Shown in pieces: positions 33,401-43,120 of a DNA stretch of 61,044 nt. Position numbers and translations under genes: made by a program. The stretch covers positions 1 through 61,044 of the forward strand of contig JAFZWE010000027.1 of NCBI GenBank assembly GCA_017617445.1. Direction: 5' to 3'. The notes beneath the pieces are model-generated. The model worked only from the letters and a program-made list of their open reading frames with translations, was not told where the DNA came from and searched no databases. The stretch's first letter is position 1; each line of letters starts with the position of its first letter. The stretch comes from Bacteroidales bacterium. GTDB lineage: Bacteria > Bacteroidota > Bacteroidia > Bacteroidales > WCHB1-69.

Positions 33401-36400
33401 TACCTCAAAGGTGACGTTGAAGTTGTTGTTGGTGTTGGTGAAGTCATCCTCGGTCAAACCCATATAGTAGGTGCCGACTCCCGTTTCCGTAATCACATCG
33501 TTGCCAGAGAAGGTGATGTCACCTTCTGTATAGAGGTCTTCAAAATCATTGGGGATATTAATATCATATCCACTCACGGTGTGTTCTTCGCCATCGTAGT
33601 TCACTGCATCGCTATGACCAGTGATTCCAATTGTGATTTCAGCGGCTTCTACAGTGACAAAACCGTCCTCAATCACATTGAAGGTAACATCGTAGTTATT
33701 GTCATTGTTGGTAAATTGAGAGGGGACTAAGTTCATGTTGCTGGTGCCCACATTCACTCTGGTTACAGAGGCATTGTTGGTGCAGGAGACATAATCCAAT
33801 GAGTAGTTGGAGGTGGTGGGAACTTTCGCCATTTGGTAACCTTCTGCCACATGGTCTTCTCCATCGTATGTTTCAGTGACCTGATTTCCCGTGATGTTCA
33901 CGGTGACTGCAGCCTTGGTGATGGTGAGCTGAGCCTGCGAAATGTCAAAGGTAACATCAAAGTTGGTATTGTCGTTGACAAAGTTGGCGGTTGTCCATGC
34001 GGAGTTGTAGGTGTTGACATTGGTTCCGGTAACCGTTTCGGTAATCGGAGTGTTGCCTGATACAGTGTTGGCAAAATGGAACATGACATTGTCGCCTGTA
34101 GCCACATACAGGTCGTTGGAGGATTCGGCTGTGTATCCGCTGACGTTTTGCTCCTCGCCATTGTATTCCACAGTGGAGGTGTTACCTGTGATGTACACGG
34201 TGACAGACTTGGCGGTGATGGTGATTCTGCCGTCAAAATCGCTGTTCACATTAAATGTCACCTCATAGTTGGGATCGTTGTTGACGAACATGTCGGCAGT
34301 CAGCCCCATGTCACTGGAACCCACGTCGGTGCGAGAGACAGAGGCGGTCTGATTGGGAGCCAAAGCCACGTTGTTTACATTGTATGCCGGTTCCACTTCT
34401 TCTGTTACCGTTGCTATGAATCCGCTGACGGTATGCTCGTCACCGTCATATTCAAATTCATCTCTTTCGCCGGTGATCATAACTTCCACTTCCAATGGAT
34501 TAATGGTGAGCAGACCGTCCACCACTACAAAGGTGACATTGTCAAAGTTCGGGTTGGTATTGGTGAACATGTTGGTGGTCAGTCCCATGTCGTAGGAGCC
34601 AGCGTCGGTACCGGATACTGAGGCGGTGCCGGTGAAGGTGAAGTCAGCTGCGGTATAACCGTCAAATTCCTCTCCGTCCAGCTGGATGTCAACGTCATAA
34701 CCACTTATCTGGTGTTCTTCACCATCGTAAGTGATTTCATCCTCTGATTCAGCATTATTGTATCCATAAATGGTCACCACAATGCCTTCTAATGCGGTTA
34801 CAGTGAGAGTGCCTTCTGTCTTGTTGATTTCATAGTCGGTGGGTTGTCCGGATACTACAGTATAAGTGAATGCATTGGCGGAGCTTCCAACGATGGTTTG
34901 GCTGCCGGTGAAGTTGTATTCGGCGCCGTCGTTGCCAATCCATCCGGTTTCGGTAGCCAACGGTTCATCGTCATTGGTGAGGGCTGTGCCGTCATAGGGC
35001 TTGCTGAGGTCAGCGGAAACCAGGGTGACCGTTGCAGGTTCAATCACCAGATCGTATTTGCAGGTAGCGGTTACATAGTTTTCATTTTCGGCTTTCACAT
35101 AAACAGCCAGCGGTCCGTCTGCCACATGGGTGATGGCAGGAGCGGTAGTGCTCCAAGTCTCTTGATTGTCAATACTGTAATAGATAATGGTACCATCTTC
35201 GATGTCACAAATGGCTTCGGGCTGAAGTGCTGAGCCGTCATACACTTTGGTACAGAGTTCTTCTGCCGGACAGCTCACTTCCATTGTTCCCGGTTCGATG
35301 GTGAGATAACCGTCTGCCGCCACAGTGAAGGTGACATTGGTGAAGTTGTTGTTATGGTTGCTGAATTGGTTGGCAACCAAGTTCATGTTGTACGTGCCGG
35401 CATTCGTGCCTTCTGCGTGGGCATTGCCGTTGTTGATTAAGGTGATGTCATTTACAGTGTAGAGGTTGCTGGATGCCGCAATGGTGAAGCCGTCCACAGC
35501 GTGTTCTTCGCCGTCATAGTCCACGGTTTCGTGGTTTCCGGTTACGGTCACGGTCACACCGTCCAAAGCAGTGATGGTCAAAGTGCCATAAACGGGAGTG
35601 ATGTTGTAGTTGTCTTCATTTCCACTTGCCCAAATGTAGGTGAAGGTGTTGTCGGTTTCTCCCACGTTGGTGATGGTGCCGGTTACGCTCGGAGTGATTT
35701 CATCGTTGCCGACGAAGCTTCCAGTGATGGTAAGGTTGCTGTTTGTGAGCGGGGTGCCATCATACACCTTGCTGCTAGTACCAGAGGTGATGGTGATGGG
35801 GCGCTGGTTGATGAACAATGTGCCGGATACAGCGTCACCGAAGGTATAGTTGTCGGTCACATTGTCGTTGCCGCGCATCACACGGTATGCTGTCACTTCG
35901 TTATTGTCAGCCGCATCAGCGTCATAATTGGTGATGCTGCCTTCAACAGTAGCTACCAGTACATCGCCTTCCACCAGAATGTCGGGAGTATAGGTGAAGC
36001 CGTTGTTGGTGAGCGGAGAGCCATCATACACTTTTTGGTCGCTGTTAGCGGTGATGGTGATCTCGTCTTCAATGCTCTCAATGGTGATGGAACCATCTGT
36101 CACATTGAAGGTCACCGTTTCAAAGTTGTTGTTTGTATTGGAGAACATATTGGAAGTCAGGTTCATGCCAGTGGAACCGACATCTCTGCGGGATGCAGTG
36201 GCTGTACCTGAGAAGGTGAAATCACCTTCGGTATAGAGTTCGTTGTCGATCTCAACATCGTAACCTTCCACTGTTTGTAATTCTCCATTGTAGGTCTTGG
36301 TGTCAGTATGGCCAGTGATGGTCACGGTCACATCAATCGGACTGATGGTCAGAGATCCATTCACACGGGTAATGGTATAGTTGGAGGTTACATTGTTTTG

Positions 36401-39400
36401 TCCCGAGCTGATCACCACACTGTTTTCAGTGATGGCTGTCGGATAGGTTCCTGCATTGGTCCCTGCACCAGTAATGGTGATGGCAGTGATGGCCTCGTTG
36501 CCAGCCAGTGTGCCAGAAGTGATGGTGTAGTAGGGAGAGGCGGTCTCGGCGTAAGTGTGTTCTTCGCCATCATAGTCAACAGTAGTGCTGTTGGCGGTCA
36601 GTTCAATCTGGCGGGATGTCACGGTAAGGGTGGCGTTGCCAAAAGCGTCGTTGAAGTTGGGATTGGTAACCTTCACATAGACGGTCATCGTGCCCACATT
36701 GATGATGGAGGGTTCGGTTTGACTCCATTCGTCATTGGTAGAGGTACGGTAATAGATGGAGGTCATGTCCTCTTCGGGTTCGTATGAAACCTCGGCAGAA
36801 TGTGCGGTTCCGTCGTATACCCATTCGCCGCCGGTGACGGTCACTTCCATCGTGGCGGGTTCAATGAGCAGTTGTCCGTTGGTGGTGTTCACTGTGAACT
36901 GTCCAGTTACATTGTTTTGGTAGGCGTCTGTCACCACGGCGGTGCCGCTAATGGTGTTCGGGTAAGCGCCTGCGTCATACTGACACGGATCAACGGTGGA
37001 AAGACCAGAAACCGTGAAAGTGTTTCCGTCCACATTGAATGAGTTGGCCACTAGGCCGGTTACACAATGCTGTTGTCCATTATAGGTCAAAGTGTCGCCA
37101 GCAGAATAGACGTTGATGACATACGGTTCTTCGCGGTCGGTGATGGTAAGTTCGCCTGTCTGCAGCGAGATGGTGTAGTTGGAAGTCACATCGGTCTGAC
37201 CGGCCTTGATGGACACGCTGCCAGAAGTGATGGCAGTGGTGTAGGTGCCGGGAATTCTTCCTTCACCCGTGATGGTGATGGCGTCAATGGTCTGGTTGTA
37301 GGCCAATGAGCCGGATGTGATGGAGTAATAGGGAGAGGTGGTTGCTGTATAGTTGTGCAGATTGCCGTCATACTCAACTTCTGTGCTATTGGCAGTCAGC
37401 GTGATCGGACGGGAAGTCACGGTCAGGGTGTAGTTGCATTCCTTGGTGGTGTAATTGCTGTTGGAAGCTCTTACATATACGTTCTGGCTGCCCACTGTAG
37501 TGATGGAAGGAACCGTGGTGCTCCATCCGTTCTCGCCGTTAAGGCTGTACTCAATAGTGATTTCATCATTGCCGATGGCGCTTGCAGTGGCTGTCGGTTG
37601 CAGCGGGGTGCCGTCATACACTTTGGTGATGGCGCTGCCGGAGGGACAAGTAACGGTCAGTGCATTGCTTTCCGTCACGGTCAGGGTACCGTAGGCAGCT
37701 GTAACTTCATAGTCGCCCTCCTGCATGTTGCCGGTGAGTGTGTAGGTAAAGGTGTTGTTGCTTTCTCCCACCTCGGTCTGTGTGCCGGTCATGTTTTTGG
37801 TATAGCTGTCGCCCGTAGCGAAACCGTCGCCCGTAACAACAATCATGTTGTTGGTCAACGGAGTTCCGTCATATACCTTGCTTCCGGTGCCGGAGGTGAG
37901 GGTGATGCTACGCGGGTCGATGCTCAATTCGTACTCACAGGTGGCGGTCACATAGTTGCTGTTTTCTGCTTTCACTGAAACGTTCAAACCGCTTTCATTC
38001 ACATGGGTGATGGACGGTGCGGTGGTGTTCCAATTTTCACCATCCGTGCTGTAGCTGATGGTGGTGCCGTTGGTCACTTCGCAAGTGGCAACGGGCTGAA
38101 GTGCTGTTCCGTCGTACATCTTGGTGGTATAGTCCACTGACGGGCAAGACACCTCCATCGGAGCAGTCTCAATGACCAATTGTCCGTTGGTAGTGGTTAT
38201 ATTGAATTGGTCGGTGACATCATTTTGGAAGGCATCGGTCACCACAGCAGTGCCGCTGATGGTGTTCGGATAGGTGCCTGCATTGGTCGCACTCGGGTTG
38301 GAGGTGGACAGGCCGCTTACGACATAGGTATTGTTCTCAATGATGAATTCAAGGGTCTCAAAACCGGATACACTGTGGGAGAGCTCATCGTATGTGACGG
38401 TGGTTGAATTGGCAACCACTTCAATTTCATACGGTTCTTCACGGTCGGTGATGGTCAGGAGGCCGGTTGCCAATGTGATGTTGTAGTTGCTGGTTACATC
38501 TGTTTGTCCAGCCATGATGGCCACGCTGCCGGAAGTGATGGCAGTAGTGTATTCGCCAGGAATTCTTCCTTCACCTGTGATGGTGATGGCGTCAATGGTC
38601 TGGTTGCCGGCCAATGTGCTGGAAGTGATGGTGTAGTAGGGAGTGGTGGTTTCCTCATAGGTGTGCAGATTACCGTCATACTCAACTTCCACGCTGTTGG
38701 CGGTCAGTGTAATCGGACGGGCGCTTACGGTCAGGATGTAGTTGCATTCCTTGGTGTTGTAGTTGCTGTTGGAGGCTTTGACATAAACACTCTGGGTGCC
38801 CACGGTAGTGATGGAGGGAGCCGTAGTGCTCCAGCCGTTCACTCCGTTAGTGCTGTATTCAATGGTGACCACATCATTGCCGATGGCGCTTGCGGTTGCA
38901 GCGGGTTGCAGCGGGGTGCCGTCATACACTTTGGTGATGGCGTTGCCGGAGGGGCAAGTGATGGTCAGCTCGTCGCTTACGGTGACGGTCAGGGTGCCTT
39001 CAGCCGTGGTGATGTTGTAGTCAGTGGCGGTGGTATTGTTGTTGAGGGTGTAGGTGAACGTGTTGTTGCTTGTTCCTACAGTGGTCTGGGTTCCGGTTAC
39101 ATTGTAAGTGGCACCTTCATTGGAAGCCCAGTCGTCGCCGCTGACAGCGATATTGTCATTGGTCAGCGCACTGCCATCATATACTTTGGTGTCGGTGGCA
39201 GAGGTGAGGGTGACATTGCGCTTGTTGATGGTCAGGGTACCGGGAACAGGGTTGTTGAAGGTGTAGTTTCCTGTCACATTGGTGTTGCCGCGCATCACCT
39301 GATAGGAGGTGACCACATTGTTGTTGGCAGTGTTGTCGGCATGGTGGGTGACAGAACCCTCTACCACAGCGGTCAGCACATCGCCAGTTACCAGCACACC

Positions 39401-42400
39401 GGTGGTATAGGTGTAACCGCTTTCTGTCAATGCGGTGCCATCATATTTCTTTTCTTTGCTCTTGGCAGTAATGGTAATTGGAGTGGTGATGGGAGTTACA
39501 GTCAGTGTCCCTGTTTCTGTTTCAATATCATAGTTGTTTGCCAAAGTGTTGTTGTTCAGGGTATAAGTAAAGGTGTTATTGCTTTCGCCCACATCAGTCT
39601 GGGAACCAGTTACATTGTAAGTAGCACCTTCGCCGGTGGCCCATCCGTCGCCTTCCACGGTCACTTGGTTGTTGGTGAGGGGTGTTCCATCGTAAACTTT
39701 TTGGTCAGTGGCGGAAGTGAGGGAAATGGAACGTTTCTCCACGGTCAGGATATATTCGCAGGTGGCGGTCACATAGTTGCTGTTTTCGGCTTTCACGTAA
39801 ATGGTTTGTGTTCCTGCATTGGTAAGAGAAGGAACTGTGGCGCTCCAGTTCTCACCGTCGGTGCTGTAGCTGATGGTCGTTTCAGATGTAACGTTTGCGG
39901 TAGCTGCGGGATTGAGCGCTTCGCCGTCATACATTTTGGTGATGTTGTCGCCAGAAGGACAGGTGACTTCTAAATCGTCGCTGGCCGTCACTTCCAGTGT
40001 TCCGTTGTTCTTAACAATATTGTAGTAACAGGTTACGTCGGTGTTGCCGCGCATGACGGTTACAGTGCCCACAGTGTTGGTTGCGGTCCCCACGTTGGCG
40101 ATGCTGCCGCTGATTTGGGCGGTAACAACGTCGCCGTTGGTGAGTTGTACTCCGTTAGCTGTACCTGTCAAGTTGTCGTTGCCAAATACCACGGTATAGC
40201 CATCGTCGCTTAATGCAGTGCCGTCATACTCTTTTTCATTGTCATCGGCGGTGATCACCAGATTGTCAGAAATCTGTGCAATCGTTGTGCTGAGCGGCTC
40301 AATGGTGCAACCGTTGGCATCGGTAATAGCAATGGTGTATTGACCGTCAGGTAGATCTTCAAAAGTATAGGTTGTGTTTTCGGTTTCTTCCTCTTGCTCT
40401 TGATTTAATACCAGTGTATAGGGAGTGGTTCCGCCTGTCATCTCAACGGTGATTTTGCCGTCGGCAGTGTTGTAGCAGTAGCTTTCGGACAACGTTACTT
40501 GGGCGGAAAACACGGAGGGAACAGTGACCGTGATTTCAGCGGTGGCGGTATGTCCGCACATGTCGGTCACCGTGATGGTTACAGGCTGCGCTTGGCTACC
40601 GGCTTGAAGGGTTGTTCCTGCTTCGGGATTCTGGGTGATGCTGGCGATGCCGCAGTTGTCATTGGCCAATTCGCCGATCATTTCGGTCAGATCGGGGATG
40701 ACGAAAGCACATTCGTCTTCCACTTCGGCTTCCACTGATTCCGGATAATCGGGTGAAATGGTGGGATTGGTTGCGTCATTGACAGTGAAGGAAGCTTCAG
40801 TTTCATCGGATTCGCAATTGTTTCCGTCAGTTACATAAACGGATACGGTGTATTCGTAACCGCATTGTCCTTGTGCAGCTTCTGTCACAATGGCACTGCC
40901 GGCGGTTTGGCCTGCAGTGGCACCGGTCCAATGGTAGGTCAGGTCGTTGGAGCTGCCGGCAGTGACGTTTGCACTCACTTCAAAGCTCTCGCTAAACGGA
41001 CAAGCATTCTGCGGAGTGGTGATGCTGTTCACTGTCGGATTGGTGTTGACCGTGATAGTAACGGTACCTGCATTGGTGAGATCGGCAGCGCAGTTGTTGG
41101 CATCCACAAAACTCGTCAATTGGTAATCGGTGGTGGAAGCGGGGGTTACTGAAAAGTCGTACGGGCTGGCTTCTTCAATGGTATAGTTATCATTGTTGAT
41201 GGTGGCAGTGATGGGCAGCTCGCCAGTGAAGGCAATGCTCAGATCTGCATCGCCGCCAGCGCAGATAGCGGTGGTGCCGCTCAGAACTGCGGTCGGTAGA
41301 GGGTTGACTACAAAGGTGACGGTAACAACACTGTCGCACCCATTGGCTGCGGTGAAGGTTACGTCATAATCGCCATTTTCTTCCCATGCAGTACCTTTGT
41401 TTTTATAGTTATATGGAGTCTGATTGGCGCAAACGGTCACCTGGTCCGTACCTGTGATCAGCGCAGGTTCAACAATCGTCACTCCATTGGCGGGATTGAT
41501 GGTGGCCAGACAGCCTCTGTTATCTGTGACAACCAGAGTGTAGGTTCCAGCACTTAAATCGGTGAGGTTGGTGGTGGTTTCTTGGTTGTTCCACAAATAG
41601 TTCAGCGGAGTGTAGTAGTCGGTATTTGCGGTGCCAGAAGTGATGGCTGTTGTGATCTGTCCGTCTGTCTCCCCGTGACAGGAGATGTCAGTTTTGGTCA
41701 GGCTGACGGTGTATTCGGGTTCAACAATAATTTGTTCTATTTCAATATTGCTGAGTGTTGCTATACAGCCGGCGTCATCGGTCAGGGTGAATTCATAGAT
41801 TCCGATTCCGAGTCCGTCATATCTGAAGGCGTTGGAGGCTTGTTCAGAAGTGCGGGTGCTGAAGTTTTGCCCATTTTTCTTGGCTGTAATGGTATAGGGG
41901 GCTTTTCCGCCGCTGATGCCTAAGGAGATGTAGCCGGCAGTGGAGTTCTCGCAGATTTCCATGTTGTTGCCGATGGCATTCAGGCTGAAGTTGATTTCCG
42001 GCATTCTGCGCAGTGTAACTGTTCCGATGGAGTCAATGGATGGAGTGTTGGAACAGATGTCACCGTTGATGGAATAGTAGGTGACGGTTTTGATGCAATA
42101 GGGATAGTCCTGGCCACCGTCAAGGAATACGTCGTTGGCAGTCCAGGTCTGGTCTCCGATGGTGACGGGCAGGGCATTGTAGCATACTGCTGTGTCAATG
42201 GGATCTGCTGTTTTGGTGATGGTGTAGTCGTAGTACATGACCACTGCGCCAGTGGTGGCGTTCTTTCCTCCCATGAAGGACTGCGCAGTCCTGTTATAGA
42301 GGTAGTCGTCCTGTACACCGTCTTCCATGTAATGTAGCTTGAAGGAAATCTTGTAGTCTCCGTTGTCCTGCAACCATCTGATAGTCATCTTGATGGCTAA

Positions 42401-42817
42401 ATTGTTGCTGGGGGTAAGTGCGGAGAGGTATTTCCCGTAAAAGAAGTTTAGGGTGTGGTCCTCAATCGGCTGGTTGGCAGCGAAGGGATCTCCCGGGAAC
42501 TGGCTGTGCGCCTTGTTGATGTAGGAACCGATGTAGGTACTTGCGTTCCACGGGGCGGTGAAAGAAGAGGCAGACACATCAATGTGCTGCGCCAATTCCG
42601 CATCGGTCATCTCCTGTCCATCAAGGTAGAAGGTGTATTCCAATGCGTATTTTGCAGTCGCGGTCAGGTTCGCATTAGGAAACGTGATGTTGTAAACCTG
42701 TGTAGCACCGACTACGGGGTTGATGTTCGCCGGAGTCAGGGTGATACATTGCGATTGGGCATTCGCTATTCCTGCGGAGAGGAGAATGCCAGTCAAAAAA
42801 CATAGAAGTTTTTTCAT
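30401..42817 (-). CDS. Giant T9SS-exported surface protein with about thirty YDG/MBG-type repeats
   Basis: One uninterrupted frame of 4138 residues. It has a signal peptide (1-20) and an N-terminal beta region of about 350 residues. SprB-like modules (KTDISCHGETDG near 372) and an HYR-like module (near 683-770) follow. From about 860 to 3480 there are roughly thirty repeats centred on YDG or YNG, in two flavours: KVYDGTPLTN and VxYDGEEHTVSGY. Then come further SprB-like modules (DVLCRGGEANG near 3520) and a C-terminal T9SS sorting domain from about 4054 (SLYPNPVNEQLNLRI to KFIVNK). Such proteins are carried across the outer membrane and anchored at the surface as adhesins. It has its own terminator and a probable 190-nt leader. 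Confidence 0.93.
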   Translation of the reverse strand: MKKLLCFLTGILLSAGIANAQSQCITLTPANINPVVGATQVYNITFPNANLTATAKYALEYTFYLDGQEMTDAELAQHIDVSASSFTAPWNASTYIGSYINKAHSQFPGDPFAANQPIEDHTLNFFYGKYLSALTPSNNLAIKMTIRWLQDNGDYKISFKLHYMEDGVQDDYLYNRTAQSFMGGKNATTGAVVMYYDYTITKTADPIDTAVCYNALPVTIGDQTWTANDVFLDGGQDYPYCIKTVTYYSINGDICSNTPSIDSIGTVTLRRMPEINFSLNAIGNNMEICENSTAGYISLGISGGKAPYTITAKKNGQNFSTRTSEQASNAFRYDGLGIGIYEFTLTDDAGCIATLSNIEIEQIIVEPEYTVSLTKTDISCHGETDGQITTAITSGTANTDYYTPLNYLWNNQETTTNLTDLSAGTYTLVVTDNRGCLATINPANGVTIVEPALITGTDQVTVCANQTPYNYKNKGTAWEENGDYDVTFTAANGCDSVVTVTFVVNPLPTAVLSGTTAICAGGDADLSIAFTGELPITATINNDNYTIEEASPYDFSVTPASTTDYQLTSFVDANNCAADLTNAGTVTITVNTNPTVNSITTPQNACPFSESFEVSANVTAGSSNDLTYHWTGATAGQTAGSAIVTEAAQGQCGYEYTVSVYVTDGNNCESDETEASFTVNDATNPTISPDYPESVEAEVEDECAFVIPDLTEMIGELANDNCGIASITQNPEAGTTLQAGSQAQPVTITVTDMCGHTATAEITVTVPSVFSAQVTLSESYCYNTADGKITVEMTGGTTPYTLVLNQEQEEETENTTYTFEDLPDGQYTIAITDANGCTIEPLSTTIAQISDNLVITADDNEKEYDGTALSDDGYTVVFGNDNLTGTANGVQLTNGDVVTAQISGSIANVGTATNTVGTVTVMRGNTDVTCYYNIVKNNGTLEVTASDDLEVTCPSGDNITKMYDGEALNPAATANVTSETTISYSTDGENWSATVPSLTNAGTQTIYVKAENSNYVTATCEYILTVEKRSISLTSATDQKVYDGTPLTNNQVTVEGDGWATGEGATYNVTGSQTDVGESNNTFTYTLNNNTLANNYDIETETGTLTVTPITTPITITAKSKEKKYDGTALTESGYTYTTGVLVTGDVLTAVVEGSVTHHADNTANNNVVTSYQVMRGNTNVTGNYTFNNPVPGTLTINKRNVTLTSATDTKVYDGSALTNDNIAVSGDDWASNEGATYNVTGTQTTVGTSNNTFTYTLNNNTTATDYNITTAEGTLTVTVSDELTITCPSGNAITKVYDGTPLQPAATASAIGNDVVTIEYSTNGVNGWSTTAPSITTVGTQSVYVKASNSNYNTKECNYILTVSARPITLTANSVEVEYDGNLHTYEETTTPYYTITSSTLAGNQTIDAITITGEGRIPGEYTTAITSGSVAIMAGQTDVTSNYNITLATGLLTITDREEPYEIEVVANSTTVTYDELSHSVSGFETLEFIIENNTYVVSGLSTSNPSATNAGTYPNTISGTAVVTDAFQNDVTDQFNITTTNGQLVIETAPMEVSCPSVDYTTKMYDGTALQPVATCEVTNGTTISYSTDGENWNTTAPSITHVNESGLNVSVKAENSNYVTATCEYELSIDPRSITLTSGTGSKVYDGTPLTNNMIVVTGDGFATGDSYTKNMTGTQTEVGESNNTFTYTLTGNMQEGDYEVTAAYGTLTVTESNALTVTCPSGSAITKVYDGTPLQPTATASAIGNDEITIEYSLNGENGWSTTVPSITTVGSQNVYVRASNSNYTTKECNYTLTVTSRPITLTANSTEVEYDGNLHNYTATTSPYYSITSGSLAYNQTIDAITITGEGRIPGTYTTAITSGSVSIKAGQTDVTSNYTISLQTGELTITDREEPYVINVYSAGDTLTYNGQQHCVTGLVANSFNVDGNTFTVSGLSTVDPCQYDAGAYPNTISGTAVVTDAYQNNVTGQFTVNTTNGQLLIEPATMEVTVTGGEWVYDGTAHSAEVSYEPEEDMTSIYYRTSTNDEWSQTEPSIINVGTMTVYVKVTNPNFNDAFGNATLTVTSRQIELTANSTTVDYDGEEHTYAETASPYYTITSGTLAGNEAITAITITGAGTNAGTYPTAITENSVVISSGQNNVTSNYTITRVNGSLTISPIDVTVTITGHTDTKTYNGELQTVEGYDVEIDNELYTEGDFTFSGTATASRRDVGSTGMNLTSNMFSNTNNNFETVTFNVTDGSITIESIEDEITITANSDQKVYDGSPLTNNGFTYTPDILVEGDVLVATVEGSITNYDADAADNNEVTAYRVMRGNDNVTDNYTFGDAVSGTLFINQRPITITSGTSSKVYDGTPLTNSNLTITGSFVGNDEITPSVTGTITNVGETDNTFTYIWASGNEDNYNITPVYGTLTITALDGVTVTVTGNHETVDYDGEEHAVDGFTIAASSNLYTVNDITLINNGNAHAEGTNAGTYNMNLVANQFSNHNNNFTNVTFTVAADGYLTIEPGTMEVSCPAEELCTKVYDGSALQPEAICDIEDGTIIYYSIDNQETWSTTAPAITHVADGPLAVYVKAENENYVTATCKYDLVIEPATVTLVSADLSKPYDGTALTNDDEPLATETGWIGNDGAEYNFTGSQTIVGSSANAFTYTVVSGQPTDYEINKTEGTLTVTALEGIVVTIYGYNNAESEDEITYDGEEHQISGYDVDIQLDGEEFDGYTAADFTFTGTASVSGTDAGSYDMGLTTNMFTNTNPNFDNVTFVVVDGLLTINPLEVEVMITGERDEFEYDGDEHTVSGFIATVTEEVEPAYNVNNVALAPNQTASVSRTDVGSSDMGLTADMFVNNDPNYEVTFNVNSDFDGRITITAKSVTVYITGNTSTVEYNGEEQNVSGYTAESSNDLYVATGDNVMFHFANTVSGNTPITETVTGTNVNTYNSAWTTANFVNDNTNFDVTFDISQAQLTITKAAVTVNITGNQVTETYDGEDHVAEGYQMAKVPTTSNYSLDYVSCTNNASVTRVNVGTSNMNLVPSQFTNNDNNYDVTFNVIEDGFVTVEAAEITIGITGHSDAVNYDGEEHTVSGYDINIPNDFEDLYTEGDITFSGNDVITETGVGTYYMGLTEDDFTNTNNNFNVTFEVTDGQLVISPAELTVYIIGNSSTVTYDGQQHSVSDFTFTAELDDEDFDGYTANDFTFNGNASITETDAGTYNMELSENMFTNINTNFSNVTFVIEEDGQLIINKLAVNVQISGNRDEFNYNGNEHTVEGFTAVAEEVIPAYDVTNVALAPNQTASVSRTEAGSTDMGLTADMFVNNDPNYDVTFVINSDFDGRITILPAEITIYIVGATVTETYDGEEHTASGYTATCESELYNEEYIEYSGDDFVTETEAGTYEMGLREEDFSYSDENISATFVVTDGSLTINPAEITVNITGNTAEYNYDEAEHTVSGYTFVALLDEEEFDDYTADDFTFNGTASVSGTNVGTYNTTWRRSNFSNENENYTVTFNIVSQAQLIINAALEANATTTDVLCRGGEANGTATISITGGKAPYTYAFTTGREGDGEVTDNELTISDFEAGEYALTITDALNYTVDVEFEISQPEYALNVSAEIITNDYCNGGAGEVELTISGGTEPYIVQWEEEDPVYVTDDDDFIFNIGDLADGTYSYTVTDANECEISNEVEVSMPNAVHVELNKIESMCAGAEEQLTATVQGGVLSEGNDYQFFWTDNEEEIVVEGNTFILSELEAGEHTISVTVFDDNECHNTATAVIMVNPNYDIVTEVRVGSNELYTIGGVSYPAGSDVMVHYVTSTGCDSLVTYQVRAFDLIIQLADTVKLTRSSYTTAYSLTPTKGVWPVDTNHVYANLDETKVFYAYFINPTSNTTWENDSLDMRYEIYYEGELINSVSDYMSNFRILSYYDKTGLYYGKDSVIDPQGEIPAHTMLYQLNLNSAVKFFDYYNYKAFINIPQQFQCTFTQAGTYTLKLILEKRSGGIKGTNWSGLYNPYIVNRRNGPLWGGHGSLPESQEPIASRSIDIVVGQSSAPTPEPTISGISNYGEMASMSLYPNPVNEQLNLRINGMEGQTSITITDAQGKVIRVINENLDGAETILTYEANTWAQGMYFVHVRNNGKTFSQKFIVNK
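37100..39000 (-). repeat. Internal super-repeat in the adhesin gene (period 1308 bp)
   Basis: The block from CPSGxAITKVYDGTPLQP through VEYDGNLH to GRIPGxYTTAITSG and ITDREEPY occurs twice with near-identical protein sequence. The two copies of ITDREEPY map to DNA starting at 38431 and 37123, an offset of exactly 1308 bp (436 codons). The following YDELSHS/YNGQQHC domain and the TYPNTISGTAVVTDA stretch are repeated in the same order. Confidence 0.85.
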
Positions 42818-43011
42818 AATTGTTTGATTTAATTAATATTGTGTTCTATTTTGTTTTTTCATTATTGTTTTTTGGACATAATGATGCCAAAACGTTGATA
42901 CGTGGTTTCAAGGCATGTGTTACATTTTTTTTAGCAGTATTGTGAGTTTTCACCATATTGTTTTTATAAATAACTGTTATTTGAGATTTTAAAAGTATAT
43001 AACAAGGCAAG
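42818..43011 (-). promoter_or_regulatory. Long A/T-rich 5' leader of the giant adhesin gene
   Basis: No gene is visible between the adhesin start and the SDR terminator. If the -7 box at 43012 is used, the adhesin mRNA has a leader near 190 nt, far longer than the 10-30 nt seen for other genes here. I see no riboswitch family. The leader is T-rich and could hold RNA structure or a regulatory-protein site. Confidence 0.35.
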
Positions 43012-43019
43012 CAAAAATA
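43012..43019 (-). promoter_or_regulatory. Bacteroidetes -7 element, candidate promoter of the giant adhesin
   Basis: TATTTTTG on the minus strand; the only good TAnnTTTG match I found between the adhesin start and the upstream terminator. It is 194 bp from the ATG. Confidence 0.45.
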
Positions 43020-43080
43020 ACAATTATATGTTGATAATTCGCATTTCTTTTCTATTTTTTTATCAACATTATAAACAATA

Positions 43081-43111
43081 AAGAAAAAGCGGGTGATTTT
43101 GAGTCACCCGC
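43081..43111 (-). terminator. Intrinsic terminator of the SDR gene and operon
   Basis: A perfect 8-bp GC-rich stem (GCGGGTGA 43089-43096, TCACCCGC 43104-43111), followed on the minus strand by TTTTTCTTTATT. It starts 9 bp after the SDR stop. Confidence 0.9.
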
Positions 43112-43120
43112 CGTCTCTTT

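Noticed and set aside
38504-39973. 489-residue plus-strand ORF, with many others, antisense to the adhesin
   Set aside because: It is a shadow of the repeat-rich gene. The translation is a Gly/Val/Ser repeat without domain, start signal or promoter, and the same pattern recurs opposite every repeat.
32000-40300. Regular repeats resembling a CRISPR-like array
   Set aside because: The repeats are in frame, protein-coding and of varied length, without uniform spacers or cas genes.
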